Assembly: GCF_047511655.1 (NCBI RefSeq)
Contig: NC_133400.1
Span: forward strand, 36,100,001-36,164,000
DNA from: Castor canadensis
Lineage: Eukaryota > Chordata > Mammalia > Rodentia > Castoridae
DNA length: 64,000 nt
Reading direction: 5' to 3'
The position numbers were made by a program, and so were the translations under genes. The notes under the pieces were generated by a model, which saw only the letters and a program-made list of their open reading frames with translations, was not told the origin of the DNA and searched no databases. How positions within the stretch are numbered: position 1 is the stretch's first letter; every line of letters begins with the position of its first letter. Positions 10,575 to 20,422 of this stretch are shown piece by piece.

Positions 10575-10720
10575 GTGCTGGTTCTGGCTCTGTCCCTTCC
10601 TGGTGCTGGGGACTTTAGACAAGTTACTTAACCCTAGGTTGCAGTTTCTTCATCTGTAACATGGGCCTAATAGAACCTTCCTAGAGTTGTTAGTTGGGGC
10701 TGGAGGCCTGGAGGATATCA
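10575..10720 (+). mobile_element. MIR SINE
   Basis: 'ggttctggctctgtccc', 'gacaagttacttaaccct' and 'tttcttcatctgtaacatgggc' are diagnostic for the MIR core and 3' half. Confidence 0.78.
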
Positions 10721-10826
10721 TTCATGTGGAGTCAGCCAATCAGTCCTGTCCAACACCTATTGCTCTAAGTGCTTGGTGCATAATTCAGGGCCTCAGAAGC
10801 AGGGAGTAATTTGGAAAAACTGTGCA

Positions 10827-10827
<1 letters not shown>

Positions 10828-10872
<45 letters not shown>

Positions 10873-10878
10873 TGTGTA
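10828..10878. repeat. (TG)n microsatellite
   Basis: About 20 TG units with one TT interruption near 10869. Confidence 0.95.
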
Positions 10879-11049
10879 GTATTGTCCACACCATGGCAGC
10901 AACACCCAATCCCCTTCCTTATGCATGTTCTTATCTCCTGACTTTATGTCAGCACTTAGAGTGACAGCATTTTTACAGGAACCACACAGTCCCTCCACCC
11001 TCAGATCATACCCACTTCCCCCTGTGAAATGAAAATTACAGGAGGCCAT

Positions 11050-11440
11050 TGTTATGAACTAAGCTCCTGCCCTGGCCACTAGCGGATCAGGCTAAAAATC
11101 AAAATGGCACCATTCTAAAGTCCCACATCCCCAGGCTGACACAACTGCTACCTGATCTTCTGAGAAACCAGGATTAGAGAGATAAAAGCCAAGTTTCCCA
11201 AACAGGCCCATTTCAATCGACATGATAATGCAGTTCCTCCTGCTTTAATCCTCACACCTCATGTTAACTAATTATTTTCCTACTGTTCTGTTTTCCTCTC
11301 CCACCTTACAAGGAAAGTTAACTTTGAAACAACCAATCTGCTTTTTGTTCTGTTTCTGCTTTCTTCTGCCTTTGTCTATGAACCCAGCCTCTGTTGCTCA
11401 GCCCATAAAAAGAACACATCATCTGTTTAGTGGAATAAAA
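11050..11440 (+). mobile_element. LTR-like sequence (endogenous retrovirus, partial)
   Basis: Starts with TG ('tgttatgaactaag'). The 3' part has the pyrimidine-rich, TATA-like layout of an LTR U3 ('cagcccataaaaagaac'), followed shortly by an ID SINE. No retroviral gene is next to it. Family not identified; assignment is by overall style only. Confidence 0.4.
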
Positions 11441-11522
11441 GTTGGGGTAGGAATATAGCTCAGTTGTAGAGCATCTGCCTAACATGCATGAGGGTTCCAT
11501 GATCCCTGGGACTGAAAAGAGA
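11441..11522 (+). mobile_element. ID-type SINE monomer, diverged
   Basis: 'ggaatatagctcagttgtagagcatctgcctaacatgcatgagg' region matches ID. The B box has decayed ('ttccatgatccctgggac'). Confidence 0.7.
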
Positions 11523-11546
11523 AATTAAGATCATTAAACTTTGGGG

Positions 11547-11660
11547 GCAATGGGGATTAAGAAGAATAATGGAAGGGGTGAATTCAAATATGATATGTTA
11601 TAAGAACTTTGGTAAATGTCACAATGTACTCCCGGTACAATAATAAAAAAAATAAATAAA
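11547..11660 (+). mobile_element. 5'-truncated L1 3' end with 21 bp target-site duplication
   Basis: A 114 bp insert starting in a G-rich purine segment and ending 'caataataaaaaaa' plus (AAAT)n. It is flanked by perfect 21 bp direct repeats at 11526-11546 and 11661-11681. The 'aaatgtcacaatgtactccc' motif resembles the ends of squirrel-type L1s, differing from the tail at 3465. Confidence 0.68.
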
Positions 11661-11681
11661 TAAGATCATTAAACTTTGGGG

Positions 11682-11807
11682 CACATGCTTATAATCCCAG
11701 AAGTGGGGAAGCTGATGAAAGAGTATCACAAACTGAAGGCCAGCCTTCATCATAGAGAGAATTTGAGGCCAGCGTGGGTTACAGAGCAAGACCCTGTCTC
11801 AAAACAA
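11682..11807 (+). mobile_element. B1 monomer with partial internal duplication
   Basis: B1 sequence from 'cacatgcttataatcccag' to 'aagaccctgtctcaaaac'. The 'gaaggccagcc' segment is followed by a second, similar 'tgaggccagcgtgggttac' segment. Confidence 0.7.
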
Positions 11808-11809
11808 AG

Positions 11810-12700
11810 CTTTAAGCTATAATTCTGTCCTCTGACAGCCCAAAAACAGGAAGTTTGACTTCAAAGACACTAAGGCCCTCACAAATCTATAATTTGGAGA
11901 ACTGATTTATTAAGAAGCATTGATCATTTTTTAATGGCTCCCCTCACATGTAAAATTAAATCCAAAGTCCTTTCCAGGCCCACTCATAAGCTCCCAGGCT
12001 GGCCTCTGCCCACCCTCCTCTTCCTCTCTGTCATCCAGCTCCAGGCATGGGCCTCCTTCATATGTGTCAAACACATCAGAGCCTTTGTACTACCCATCCC
12101 TCTGCCTCTCCAGATCCAGTCTGTTTACCAGTAGCACCATGAATGCCCCATCTCTGTTTCAGGATCCTCATCATGGTTAGGACATCTGTTCCCTCCATTG
12201 CTCCATATTTCCATGTGCAGGAAGACCAGCCAGACCATCTCCAGTGGCATCTCCCCCTACCTGTCACTCCCTCCTCCCCACTGGGGAGCAGAGTTGTCTG
12301 ATGATGGCAGCCTCCTTCTCTTAGGGAGCCAACCTACCTGTACACAGCATGTTCCTCTCAGCTCTGCCTCACAGGAAGAGCTTCCCACTCTCCAAGGAGG
12401 GAACTGGAAGAGGAACAGGCGCGAGGGTGTCCAACGGTGCCAGTCATTTCTTTCTCTATCCCTCTATGTCTCTCTCTCACACACACAGTCATTTCCTTCT
12501 CTATCCCTCTCTCTCTCTCTCACCTCCCTGGTCCCTCAATTAACTTTACCAACTAGAAGTTTACTATCTGTCTGGTTCCTATGTCAGTCTTTCAATTTGT
12601 GTGTTTGGATGTGTTTTTCTTTTATCTGTTGCTGCACAAAATAACAAAATACCACTCAAAATTCAATAGCTCCCAGCACAACAATTAAAAAAGAAAAAAC
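11810..12700. other. intergenic sequence with pyrimidine-rich part
   Basis: No gene seen. The sequence from 11934 to 12130 looks like a decayed ancient repeat (L2-like wording such as 'tccaggcccactcataagctcc') but I cannot place it firmly. A CT-rich duplication lies at 12441-12530. Confidence 0.35.
12441..12530. repeat. CT-rich 45 bp tandem duplication
   Basis: The segment starting 'cagtcatttctttctctatc' at 12441 recurs at 12486 with a C for T change; both copies run into (CT)n and (CA)n tracts. Confidence 0.8.
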
Positions 12701-12702
12701 CT

Positions 12703-12892
12703 CTAGCTGGGCACCTGTGGCTCACACCTATAATCCTCAGGAGGCAGAGATCAGGAGGATCCCAGTTCAAAGCCAGCCTGGGCATAAAGTTCATGAGACA
12801 CTTATCCTGAAAAAAAAGCCATCACAAAAATAGGGCTGGTAGGCTCTGAGTTCAAGCCCCAGCACCGCAAAACAAAACAAAACAAAAAACCT
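12703..12892 (+). mobile_element. B1-ID dimeric SINE, ID half deleted internally
   Basis: B1 half is intact. The ID half jumps from 'gggctggt' to 'aggctctgagttcaagcccc', a deletion seen in several dimers of the window. The tail is (AAAAC)n. Confidence 0.85.
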
Positions 12893-13293
12893 CAGTATCT
12901 TAAATTAGCCACATCCTGTTTCTTAGGAGACTGGGGATTGAGCAGATGGCTCTTTTCTTCAGGTGGTGTTAGCTGGTGTGCTGGACCAGCTGAAAGGTCC
13001 AAAGTGACCTCATCCACATAACTAGCAGTTGACGCTGGCCACTGGCTGGGAGCATAGCTGGGGCTGTTGACTGGGAGGTCTTGGTCCTCCTCCATGTGAT
13101 TGCTTGGACTTTCTCCTGGTATGGTTGCTAGATTCTAAGTAGGACTGTTCCATAAGTAAGTGTTCCAGGAGGAAGTAAGGAGAAGTCAATCATCTTTCTA
13201 AGAATTGATGTTGGAAGTCCTAAAACATCACTTTCGCTGAATTGTGTTAGTCAAAATAGTCACAGTGCTGCTTTGGTGTGAAGAGCAGTATGC

Positions 13294-13412
13294 AACAGGA
13301 TGCAGTGGTGCACATTATAATCCCAGTACTCATGTGGCTGAGACAGGATGATCATGAATGTGAGGCCAACCTGGGCTACATAACGAGACCCTGTCTCAAA
13401 AAAAAAACAACA
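13294..13412 (+). mobile_element. B1 monomer
   Basis: 'ataatcccagtactcatgtgg' to 'gagaccctgtctc' plus A10. Confidence 0.8.
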
Positions 13413-13493
13413 GAGCAGCATGTGCATAAGGGAAGGAAGGGGCTGTTGAGGACCATCTTTGGATACTATCATCCATCGTCTATCTTACTCTAG

Positions 13494-13625
13494 CATGTAA
13501 ATTCAGGAGAGCAGCCGCTTTGCCGTGCCCACTGCTGTATTCTCAGCACTTAGAAAAATGTTTGGCACACAGTAAGTGCTCAGTAAATATTTGCTGAATG
13601 AGTGAATGAATGAATGAAATAATCA
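13494..13625 (+). mobile_element. L2 3' end
   Basis: The wording 'gctgtattctcagcactta', 'ttggcacacagtaagtgctc', 'agtaaatatttgctgaatg' and terminal (GAAT)n repeats is diagnostic of the LINE-2 3' end. Confidence 0.8.
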
Positions 13626-13727
13626 CTCAACTGTCCTAACCAGCCACAGGAAGCTAAGCAGGCTGAGATGATTTCATGGAGACTTAAGCTGAACTTCAAA
13701 GAAGTAGGCCTATAAGAATATGGTCCA

Positions 13728-13832
13728 AGGCTGGTGGAGTGGCTCAAGTGATAAGAATGCCTGCCTTGCAAAGCCTGGCAAGCATGAGACCTTGAGTTCA
13801 AGCACCAGTACAATCAAAAAAAAAAAAAAAAG
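13728..13832 (+). mobile_element. ID-type SINE with target-site duplication
   Basis: ID copy with a small internal expansion ('ttgcaaagcctggcaagc') and an A16 tail. Direct repeats AAGAATATGGTC (about 13713) and AAGAATATTGTC (about 13830) flank it with one mismatch. Confidence 0.82.
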
Positions 13833-14000
13833 AATATTGTCTACAGGCAAACTGATGAGAAGTGGTGGGATGGGTGACTTGTCCTATCGCCTGTTTGGTG
13901 TGCACATAACTGACCAGGGAGGACCTCTTGATTCATGTTATTTCCAACCGAATACCAACAGGACAGCATGTCAAAGGGAGCTCAGGAAGAGTTCATTAGT

Positions 14001-14042
14001 CAGTGTGTGTGTGTGTCTGTCTGTCTGTCTGTCTGACTGTCT
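14001..14042. repeat. (TG)n(TCTG)n microsatellite
   Basis: Compound repeat: TG units followed by TCTG units, ending 'gactgtctcc'. Confidence 0.93.
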
Positions 14043-14049
14043 CCTACAG

Positions 14050-14779
14050 GGAACCTGCAGAAAGGAGGAAGATACTAAGTTCCCAATAGCTTAGCCCCAG
14101 CGGTTAGGACTTTCTCTGAACTTGCTTTGTAGACCAGATTCTCAGATGGGAGCAATTTTGACATTAGCCAATGTCTAGGGACATTTTTGCTGTTGTCACA
14201 CAAGGAAGGTGATTGTTGCTGGCATCTAATGAGTAGGTCCTGGAATGTTACTAAGCATTCCACAATTCACAGGTTGGGCCCACACACAACAAAGAACTAA
14301 CAGGCTGGAACTCTGAATTAGAGGCCTGTTTGCTGGCAGATGGCAGACAATTTCTGTAGGGTAGCATGGCTCAGAAACTGTGTTCCCACCTACCATGGCT
14401 GGGTTGCATAAATAGCTCCTCTCAATATTGTAGCAGTCATAGCAGTCTGAATTAATCCTGGAGGAGCCTCAATAACATAAGCAACAAAAACGCAAATGAA
14501 TGCACAAAGAGAAATAAAAGAATGGAAGTAGTAGACACATCAAGATTTTCTGGAACTAAGGAGAAACAAGCCCTTTAGACCCAGGAAAACTGCTCTCAAA
14601 CTCCTCCCCTCCCTCTCTGCTTCAACCTCCCTGGTCCAAATCACCATCCACTCTTCACTTGAACCCCTGGACCCGAAGAACTGTTCCCAGGTCTATTCTA
14701 GCTCTTCCACACCTTCTCCCCCAGGGGGAAAGGAGACAGCATACATTAGATGGTGCATTGACTGCTTAAAAACCTAGGC
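14050..14779. other. intergenic sequence, nothing recognised
   Basis: No repeat family or gene that I can name; no splice-flanked open frame. Confidence 0.4.
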
Positions 14780-14870
14780 AGGGGCTTGCAGAATGACTTA
14801 AGTGGTAGAGCTCCAGCCTAGCAAGCAAGAGGCTGAGTTCAAACCCCAGGACCGCCTAAAGAAAAAAAAC
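14780..14870 (+). mobile_element. ID-type SINE with short target-site duplication
   Basis: ID copy flanked by AAAACCTAG at about 14768 and again after its A tail at about 14864. Confidence 0.8.
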
Positions 14871-15737
14871 CTAGAAGGCTTTTTTCCACTTAAGATGAAA
14901 CAAAATCTGCAACCAGTCCATGGTATTTTAGAAGATCTGGCTTCCTCCTGCCTCTGGGTGCTCCTCTGCCTCAAAACACTCTAGCCATGGAAGGCTGTAG
15001 GCTAGCTTGCTGTCCATTCCTGGAATATTTTAGTGCAATCCAACTTCAGCTCACTGCCCCCGCGGAGCTGACTGACTGATGGTGGAGATGAAGATGAATT
15101 AATGATATCCCAGGAGCATGCAGAAATAGCGATGCGAGAGGCCCGCATACTGCAAGAGCCTGCAGCAAGAAACTTTGCTGAATGCTTTGGTGTTAGGTCA
15201 AAACTCTCTCCCTCTCTTTCTTTCTTTTTTTTTGTGGTGGTGGTGATGAGGCAGGCAGGCTGACAACAGAAAAATAAACTGCCATGGGACTCCTTCCTCT
15301 TAAGGAGGGATATCCCCATGCTAGATTTTTTTTTTTTTCTTCCTACTCCAGCACCACCTTGAGTCACCTCTAGAACAATAAATCCCCCCTAAGTTGTAAA
15401 TACTCTGGGAGTCCTAAATACCTTTGCAAGATAGTGTCCACGAGGTGCCTTTTTGCTGGGCTTGCCTGTAAAAAGGAGGTCTTCCCCTGGTTTGACTTCT
15501 CAGGCAAAGTTCTCTACTTAAGACCTTATGAAAATTGGTCGCATCTCATACATACAATTAAACTAGCATAAGCACATGTACTGAACACCCCATATTATGT
15601 GATAAGGCTGTGTTAATTAAACCTGCCCACCTAGCCCCTCCCTCGGGACTACCCAGATTTTCCTTGCCTTCCAGTTTGCAAATTGGTCTTTAAACAAAGA
15701 GATCAATGCTTCCCTGCCCTGTGGCAGGAACCCACCA

Positions 15738-15936
15738 ATTTTTTTCTTTTCTTTTTTTTTTTTGGCTGAACTCAGGGCCTACGCCTTGAGCCACTCCACC
15801 AGCACTTTTTTGATGGATTTTTTTCAAGACAGGGGCTTGAGAACTTTTTGCCCAGGCTGGCTTCAAACCTCAATCCTCTTGATCTCTGCCTCCTGAGTAG
15901 CTAGGAATTCAGCCGTGAGCCACCGGAGTCTGGCCA
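15738..15936 (-). mobile_element. B1-ID dimeric SINE, ID half deleted internally
   Basis: Inserted in the LTR. The ID half is the short form ('gaactcagggcctacgccttgagccact'). Confidence 0.82.
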
Positions 15937-15979
15937 CTTTTTCTCTTGTGGCACTTCCTCTTACTCTTTCTTACCTTTT

Positions 15980-16198
15980 TTTTTTTTTTTAATTTTTATT
16001 TATTTATTTATTTATGGTACCAGGGTTTGGACTCAGGGCCTACTCTTTGAGCCACTCCACCAGCCCGTTTTTGTGAAGGTTTTTTCGAGGTAGGGTCTCT
16101 CGAACTATTTGCCCTGGCTGGCTTTGAACCGCATTCCTCCTGGTCTCTGCCTCCTGAGTAGCTAGGATTACAGGCATGAGCAACCGGCACCCACTCCC
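15980..16198 (-). mobile_element. B1-ID dimeric SINE with 14 bp target-site duplication
   Basis: Short-form ID half and intact B1 half, flanked by the perfect repeat CTTTCTTACCTTTT at 15966-15979 and 16199-16212. This proves a separate insertion into the LTR. Confidence 0.88.
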
Positions 16199-16260
16199 CT
16201 TTCTTACCTTTTCTTTCAATAAAGTTTTGCTACTGTTTTGCAATTTGTGTCTCTGTCCAT

Positions 16261-16485
16261 TTTTGTTTTTGCAGCACTGGGATCTGAACTCAGGGCCTCA
16301 TGCTTACTAAGCAAGTGTTCTTACCATGTGAGCCATTCTGCCAGCCCTTTTTTGTGATGGGTTTTTTGAGATAGGGTCTCTGGAACTATTTGCCTGTGCT
16401 GGTTTTGAACAGCCATCCTCCTGATCTCAGGAACAGCCATCCCGAGTAGCTAGGATTACAGATGTGAACCCCTGGTGCCCAGCCC
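16261..16485 (-). mobile_element. B1-ID dimeric SINE with internal duplication
   Basis: Full-length-type ID half. In the B1 half the segment 'gaacagccatcc' occurs twice (about 16408 and 16431) around the site where 'ctctgcctcc' is normally found. Confidence 0.82.
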
Positions 16486-16555
16486 CCCATCTCCTTTTCA
16501 AGCTACAAAAATAGGAAGACATAAAGGGGTTATCCGCATCTACCTTCCTCTTTGA

Positions 16556-16795
16556 TTTTTATTTATTTATTTTTTGATGGTATTGGAGCTTAAACTCAGG
16601 GCTTCATACTTGCTAGGCAGGAGCTCTACCACTTGAGTCATTTTGACAGCCCATTTTGTGTTGGTTATTTTTTGAGATAGGGTCTTACAAACTATTTGCC
16701 TGGGACTGACTTCGAACTGAACTGAACCACAATCCTCCTGATCTCTGCCTCCTAAATTACTAGGATTACAGGCACGAGCCACTGACACCCAGCTG
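16556..16795 (-). mobile_element. B1-ID dimeric SINE with 13 bp target-site duplication
   Basis: Flanked by perfect CCTTCCTCTTTGA repeats at 16543-16555 and 16796-16808. The B1 half carries a short 'gaactgaactgaac' expansion near 16713. Confidence 0.9.
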
Positions 16796-16829
16796 CCTTC
16801 CTCTTTGAGATGATAACAAGCTGCAAGGC

Positions 16830-17479
16830 TCCTTGAATGGGTAGAAGGACAGGAAGAATGAAAGGCATGTCTGGCCCAGTCCTAACAGTCACCTGTGTTT
16901 GGGTGGGCCTAAATCACAACTCCACGTCTTAGCACCCAGATCCATTGTCTTAACGATTATAGGTTGGTAGACATGTGGCCATATCAGACAGTATGACTCA
17001 GAAAGCTCAGAAAGTATGACTATAGATACAAGCTGGGCATCAGAAGGAAGGCAGGGTTTCATTATGCCAAAGCACCACACTTTGGGATATTGCTTTCTAC
17101 ACACCAACACAAGTTTATTAAAACTAGTGTGTCATGGAAGCATGATTGTGTTTCTGCTTCTTACTCCTTAAACAGGTAGCAGTGGAGAGGACATTTTTAG
17201 ATGTGACATAATTATCTGCAACAGCAGATAACAGCACACCTTCTCCTGGGGGCACTGTGTCCAACCCAGCACTGAGCCTTCCCAAAAAGTCACCATCCCA
17301 GGAAAACCTAGGAGAGTGGTCTGGAATGTGGACACAAAGAGATGTAATCCCAGCATAAATTGTCCTGGGCTGGTAGGCTGGTTAGACAGGCAAGGCTGGT
17401 CAACCTAGGCAAACTGTGCTTCAGAAACTGCATGAAGCACAGGAGTTTCTTTTTTCCCCTCCCTTCTTCTCCCCTCTCC
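16830..17479. other. intergenic sequence, nothing recognised
   Basis: Unique-looking sequence without a repeat family I can name; ends in a pyrimidine tract before a B1. Confidence 0.4.
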
Positions 17480-17598
17480 TTTTTTTTTTTTTTTTTTTTT
17501 TTTTGAGATAGGGTCTTGCTATGTAGCTCAAACTGGCCTCAGATTAGAAATCCTCCTGCTTCAGCCTCTGGGATTATAGGCATGTATTAGCACACTCT
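17480..17598 (-). mobile_element. B1 monomer
   Basis: T25 (tail) followed by 'gagatagggtcttgctatgtagc' and 'gcctctgggattataggcatg'. Confidence 0.8.
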
Positions 17599-17842
17599 GC
17601 ACAAGGGAGTTTCTTAAAGGGGATTTCTCCTCTACCCTACCCCACTCCTCCCTATACCCAGAAAATCTTGAGATTTCCTTGAAGGGAAATGCTGATCAGA
17701 CATGAGCTGGCAAGTCTTCTAAACAGGGAAACCCCAAAAGCTGTGTATCTTTGGTGATGTGCCAACTCAGCGACTTCTGAACACAGTCTGATGACCCAGC
17801 TTTCTTTCATGGGTATGTGTATGCACTACTCCTGGGTCTATT

Positions 17843-18175
17843 TTTTGGTGGGACTGAGTTTGAAATCAAGCCTTTATGCTAGCAAAGCAGGCACTCTACT
17901 GCTTGAGCCATACCTCCAGTCCATTTTGCTTTTTTTGTGTGTGTGGTACTAGGGCTTGAACTCAGGGCCTACATCTTGAGTCACTCCACGAGCCCTTTTT
18001 TGAAATAAGGTCTCATGAACTATTTGCCCAGACTGGCTTTGAACCACAATCTTCCTGATGTCTGCCTCCATGAGTAGCTAGGATTACAGGGGCGAGCCAA
18101 TGGCACCCATGCTTTGGTTATTTTCAAGATAAAGTTTCACGAACTATTTACCCATGTTGGGCCACCTGCGCCTGG
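17843..18175 (-). mobile_element. B1-ID dimer interrupted by a second dimer
   Basis: The outer minus-strand element has its ID half at 17843-17930, and its B1 half resumes at about 18115 ('ggttattttcaagataaagtttcacgaac'). Between them lies another minus-strand dimer (17932-18114). Confidence 0.75.
17932..18114 (-). mobile_element. B1-ID dimeric SINE nested in another
   Basis: Short-form ID half ('gggcctacatcttgagtcactcc') plus B1 half, younger than the element that surrounds it. Confidence 0.8.
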
Positions 18176-18204
18176 CTTGTTTTGATTTTTGACACAGGGT
18201 CTTG

Positions 18205-18702
18205 CTGTAAGAGGTGATTAAACTGCCTTTTCTGAAAAGCGCTGACTCCTTACCCAGGCCCACCAATTAACTAAAAGCAGAAGAAAAAGCACGGTAACTG
18301 TCCATTTTGTATGTCTTTGCTCTGAGCCATTCTCTCTGCAGTCACCTTGCAGCCAAAGAAGGACAAGAATGATCAGTAACACCTTCATAACAAAGGATGG
18401 AAACTACCCCTAACAGTAGACCCTCCTCTGGATGAACCATCTGCCTGACTCCAGATAACAACCCTGGAACTTCTCCCAGAACAAGAACTGATATAATGAC
18501 CAAACCAGACCACACCTGTGACCGAACTTTTAAACTATGTATACCTCACCTTTCTCCCCCTGCCCCCAGTTCTTGTCCATTTAACCTGTAACACATCTGT
18601 ACCCGAAGACGGCTGGAGATGGGCTGAGTGCTCACTCTGCATCTTCCCCAGCATGTCCAGAGCCATGTAATCAATCTCCTTTCTCCTGCCTTCACCATGC
18701 CA
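18205..18702 (+). mobile_element. LTR-like sequence (solitary endogenous retrovirus LTR)
   Basis: Begins TG ('tgtaagaggtgattaaac'). The 3' part is laid out like an LTR core promoter and R/U5: TATA-like 'actatgtatacctcacc', C-rich tract, 'tgtccatttaacctgtaac', 'catcttccccagcatgtcc', a decayed poly(A) signal ('gtaatcaatctcc') and 'cctgccttcaccatg'. No internal retroviral region is present. Family not assigned. Confidence 0.5.
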
Positions 18703-18751
18703 GACCTGCAGGCAGAATCCCAGGAGTTTGGGCCTGGGGTCCAAAATTCCA

Positions 18752-18845
18752 GTTTCATTGCTCTGTTGCCTAGGCTGGCCTCGAACTTTTGATCCTCCTG
18801 TTTCAGTAAACTGAGTGCTGAGATACAGGCATTGGCCACTCCACC
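18752..18845 (-). mobile_element. B1 monomer, diverged
   Basis: 'tctgttgcctaggctggcctcgaac' and 'gtgctgagatacaggcattggcca' are old B1 wording; no T-run remains. Confidence 0.7.
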
Positions 18846-19449
18846 CCCACACTACTCCTGTTTTAGGGTGGAAGAGTTTTAATGAGGAAGCGAAGGGGTT
18901 ACTGTGCATTTTTCAATGCACCCTCCTTCCTCACCCTTTACAATTAAACAAAGAATCACTGGCAGGGAAGTTACTGGGACCAAAGAGGAACCAGTCCTGG
19001 GAAAGCCCAGCCCAATTACTGAACATTAGCAATTCATGGAGTGCTCTGAGAAGACAGGAAATAACCTGTTGTGGCTCTGGGTGCACCCTACCTGCAAGGC
19101 CACACTTACCACCTAATCTGCCTCAGCCAATCCCAGGCTGCCGGTTGTGTGGACATTAAGGGAAAAGCCCAGGAGAAAGAGGAAGCCTAGGTCTCTGAGC
19201 CTGAGAGAGAACCTGAGTGGTTCTCTTCCCTATGCTGAGTCACCTCTAGGTGGGGCATGAGGAGACCACCTGCCAGAGTATCTGGAACATACGGAAAACC
19301 CCAGCAGCCTGGATTCCTGATAGGTTTTACCTGGGGTAATCCCTTTTACCAAGACATTCCCCCTTGGCATTTCCAATTGACACAGCCTCTTTTTTCTTCA
19401 CAAGGGGGACAAACACACAAAGGCTTTCCATGAAAGCTGAGGCTTAGTA
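18846..19449. other. intergenic sequence, nothing recognised
   Basis: No repeat or gene identified. The open frame across 18815-19159 has no recognisable domain and is likely fortuitous. Confidence 0.4.
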
Positions 19450-19580
19450 AGCAACAATACTAGCTACTATTGAGTGAGTGCTTACTGTGTTGGGTATCAT
19501 TTATTTTCACAACTGGAAAACAGCTACCCACATTTTACAGACAAGGAATTACAATACAGAGAAACTAAAATAACATTGTT
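19450..19580 (-). mobile_element. MIR SINE
   Basis: Reverse-oriented MIR: 'tgagtgagtgcttactgtgt', then 'acattttacagacaaggaat' and 'acagagaaact'. Confidence 0.7.
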
Positions 19581-19800
19581 ATGGTCCCTAATTATCTCCT
19601 ATATCCACCATGTTAGCTCAGAGGAAGGAAACCAACCCTTTTAAAATGTTTTCATGGACTCAAAAAAGGCCTTAGTAAGAGCTGAAGGATTTGGGGTTAT
19701 TTGCCCCAATTCCAGTTAACATACTGATGAACTCCAATACTCCCACTTTTTGGGCGTCTCCCAGAACACATTTCCCTTTTTCCTTCCCTTGAAATTGTCT

Positions 19801-19932
19801 GTTTTTTTTTTTTTTTTTTTCTCCTCTTGAGACAGGCTCTTGCTTTGTACTCCAGGCTGGACTTAGATTTGAAACCCTCCTACCTCTGCCTCCAGAGTGC
19901 CAAGACTACAGGCATGTATCACCCTTCTTGGC
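19801..19932 (-). mobile_element. B1 monomer
   Basis: T20 tail, 'gagacaggctcttgc', 'ccaggctggacttag' and 'gccaagactacaggcatgtatcacc'. Confidence 0.78.
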
Positions 19933-20034
19933 CCTTTTATTTTTCTTTTTAATTCCCCACATGCATTCCCATTTTCTTCTTTTCCTGTTACCATTTTTTT
20001 CCAAAAAATTAAGAGAAGAGGAAAAAAAACAGCA

Positions 20035-20202
20035 GGAAGGCAGAAGGATCGCGAGTTAAGAGAACAACCCTGGCAATGTTACTGAGACCCTGTCTCAAAA
20101 ACAAAATAAAAACAAAAAAAGGGCAGGGAGCGCGGCTTACGTGGTACAACGCTGATGCGACGCTGAATTCAAGCCCCAGTACAACCAAAAAAAAAAAAGG
20201 GG
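20035..20202 (+). mobile_element. 5'-truncated B1 plus ID half
   Basis: The last third of a B1 ('gagaccctgtctc') joins an ID half ('gcggcttacgtggtacaacgctg') with a long A tail. It is the last SINE before the CpG island. Confidence 0.72.
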
Positions 20203-20318
20203 AAAGGAAAAGAAAAGTCCCATTTGCCTATTCGCATAAACCAAAAACCAGCATCCCCTAGGTCACCCGAAAGCCAAAGCAGCCACCCGAGCGTCCTCCG
20301 CAGACACTTTGCCCTCAA

Positions 20319-20331
20319 CCAACATGGCGAC
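20319..20331 (+). promoter_or_regulatory. YY1-like site containing an in-frame upstream ATG
   Basis: CCAACATGGCGAC fits the YY1 motif (AANATGGCG). Such sites often sit at or just after the start of transcription. Its ATG (20324-20326) is in frame with N4BP1. Confidence 0.6.
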
Positions 20332-20412
20332 TGAGAATGACACAACTTCCGCCGCCTTCATCCGGCCCTCCCTCCCCCGTGGGCGGCCAGCTTCAGGAAG
20401 GCGGCGGGCAGG

Positions 20413-20422
20413 GCGCATGCGC
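20413..20422. promoter_or_regulatory. NRF1-like palindrome
   Basis: GCGCATGCGC is the NRF1 core palindrome, placed about 245 bp upstream of the N4BP1 start codon. Confidence 0.6.

Larger units (their letters stand above)
15480..16260 (+). mobile_element. solitary LTR of an ERV1-like retrovirus, split by two SINEs
   Basis: Once the two minus-strand SINEs at 15738-15936 and 15980-16198 are ignored, the remaining sequence reads like a gammaretrovirus-type LTR: 'cctgccctgtggcaggaacc', then 'ctcttgtggcacttcctc', then 'ttctttcaataaagttttgc' with AATAAA at 16218-16223 and a U5-like 'tgtgtctctgtccatttttg'. The 5' boundary is uncertain. No gag, pol or env sequence is attached. Confidence 0.55.

Noticed and set aside
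10828..10878. Possible regulatory Z-DNA element
   Set aside because: A plain (TG)n microsatellite far from any gene start; nothing else supports a function.
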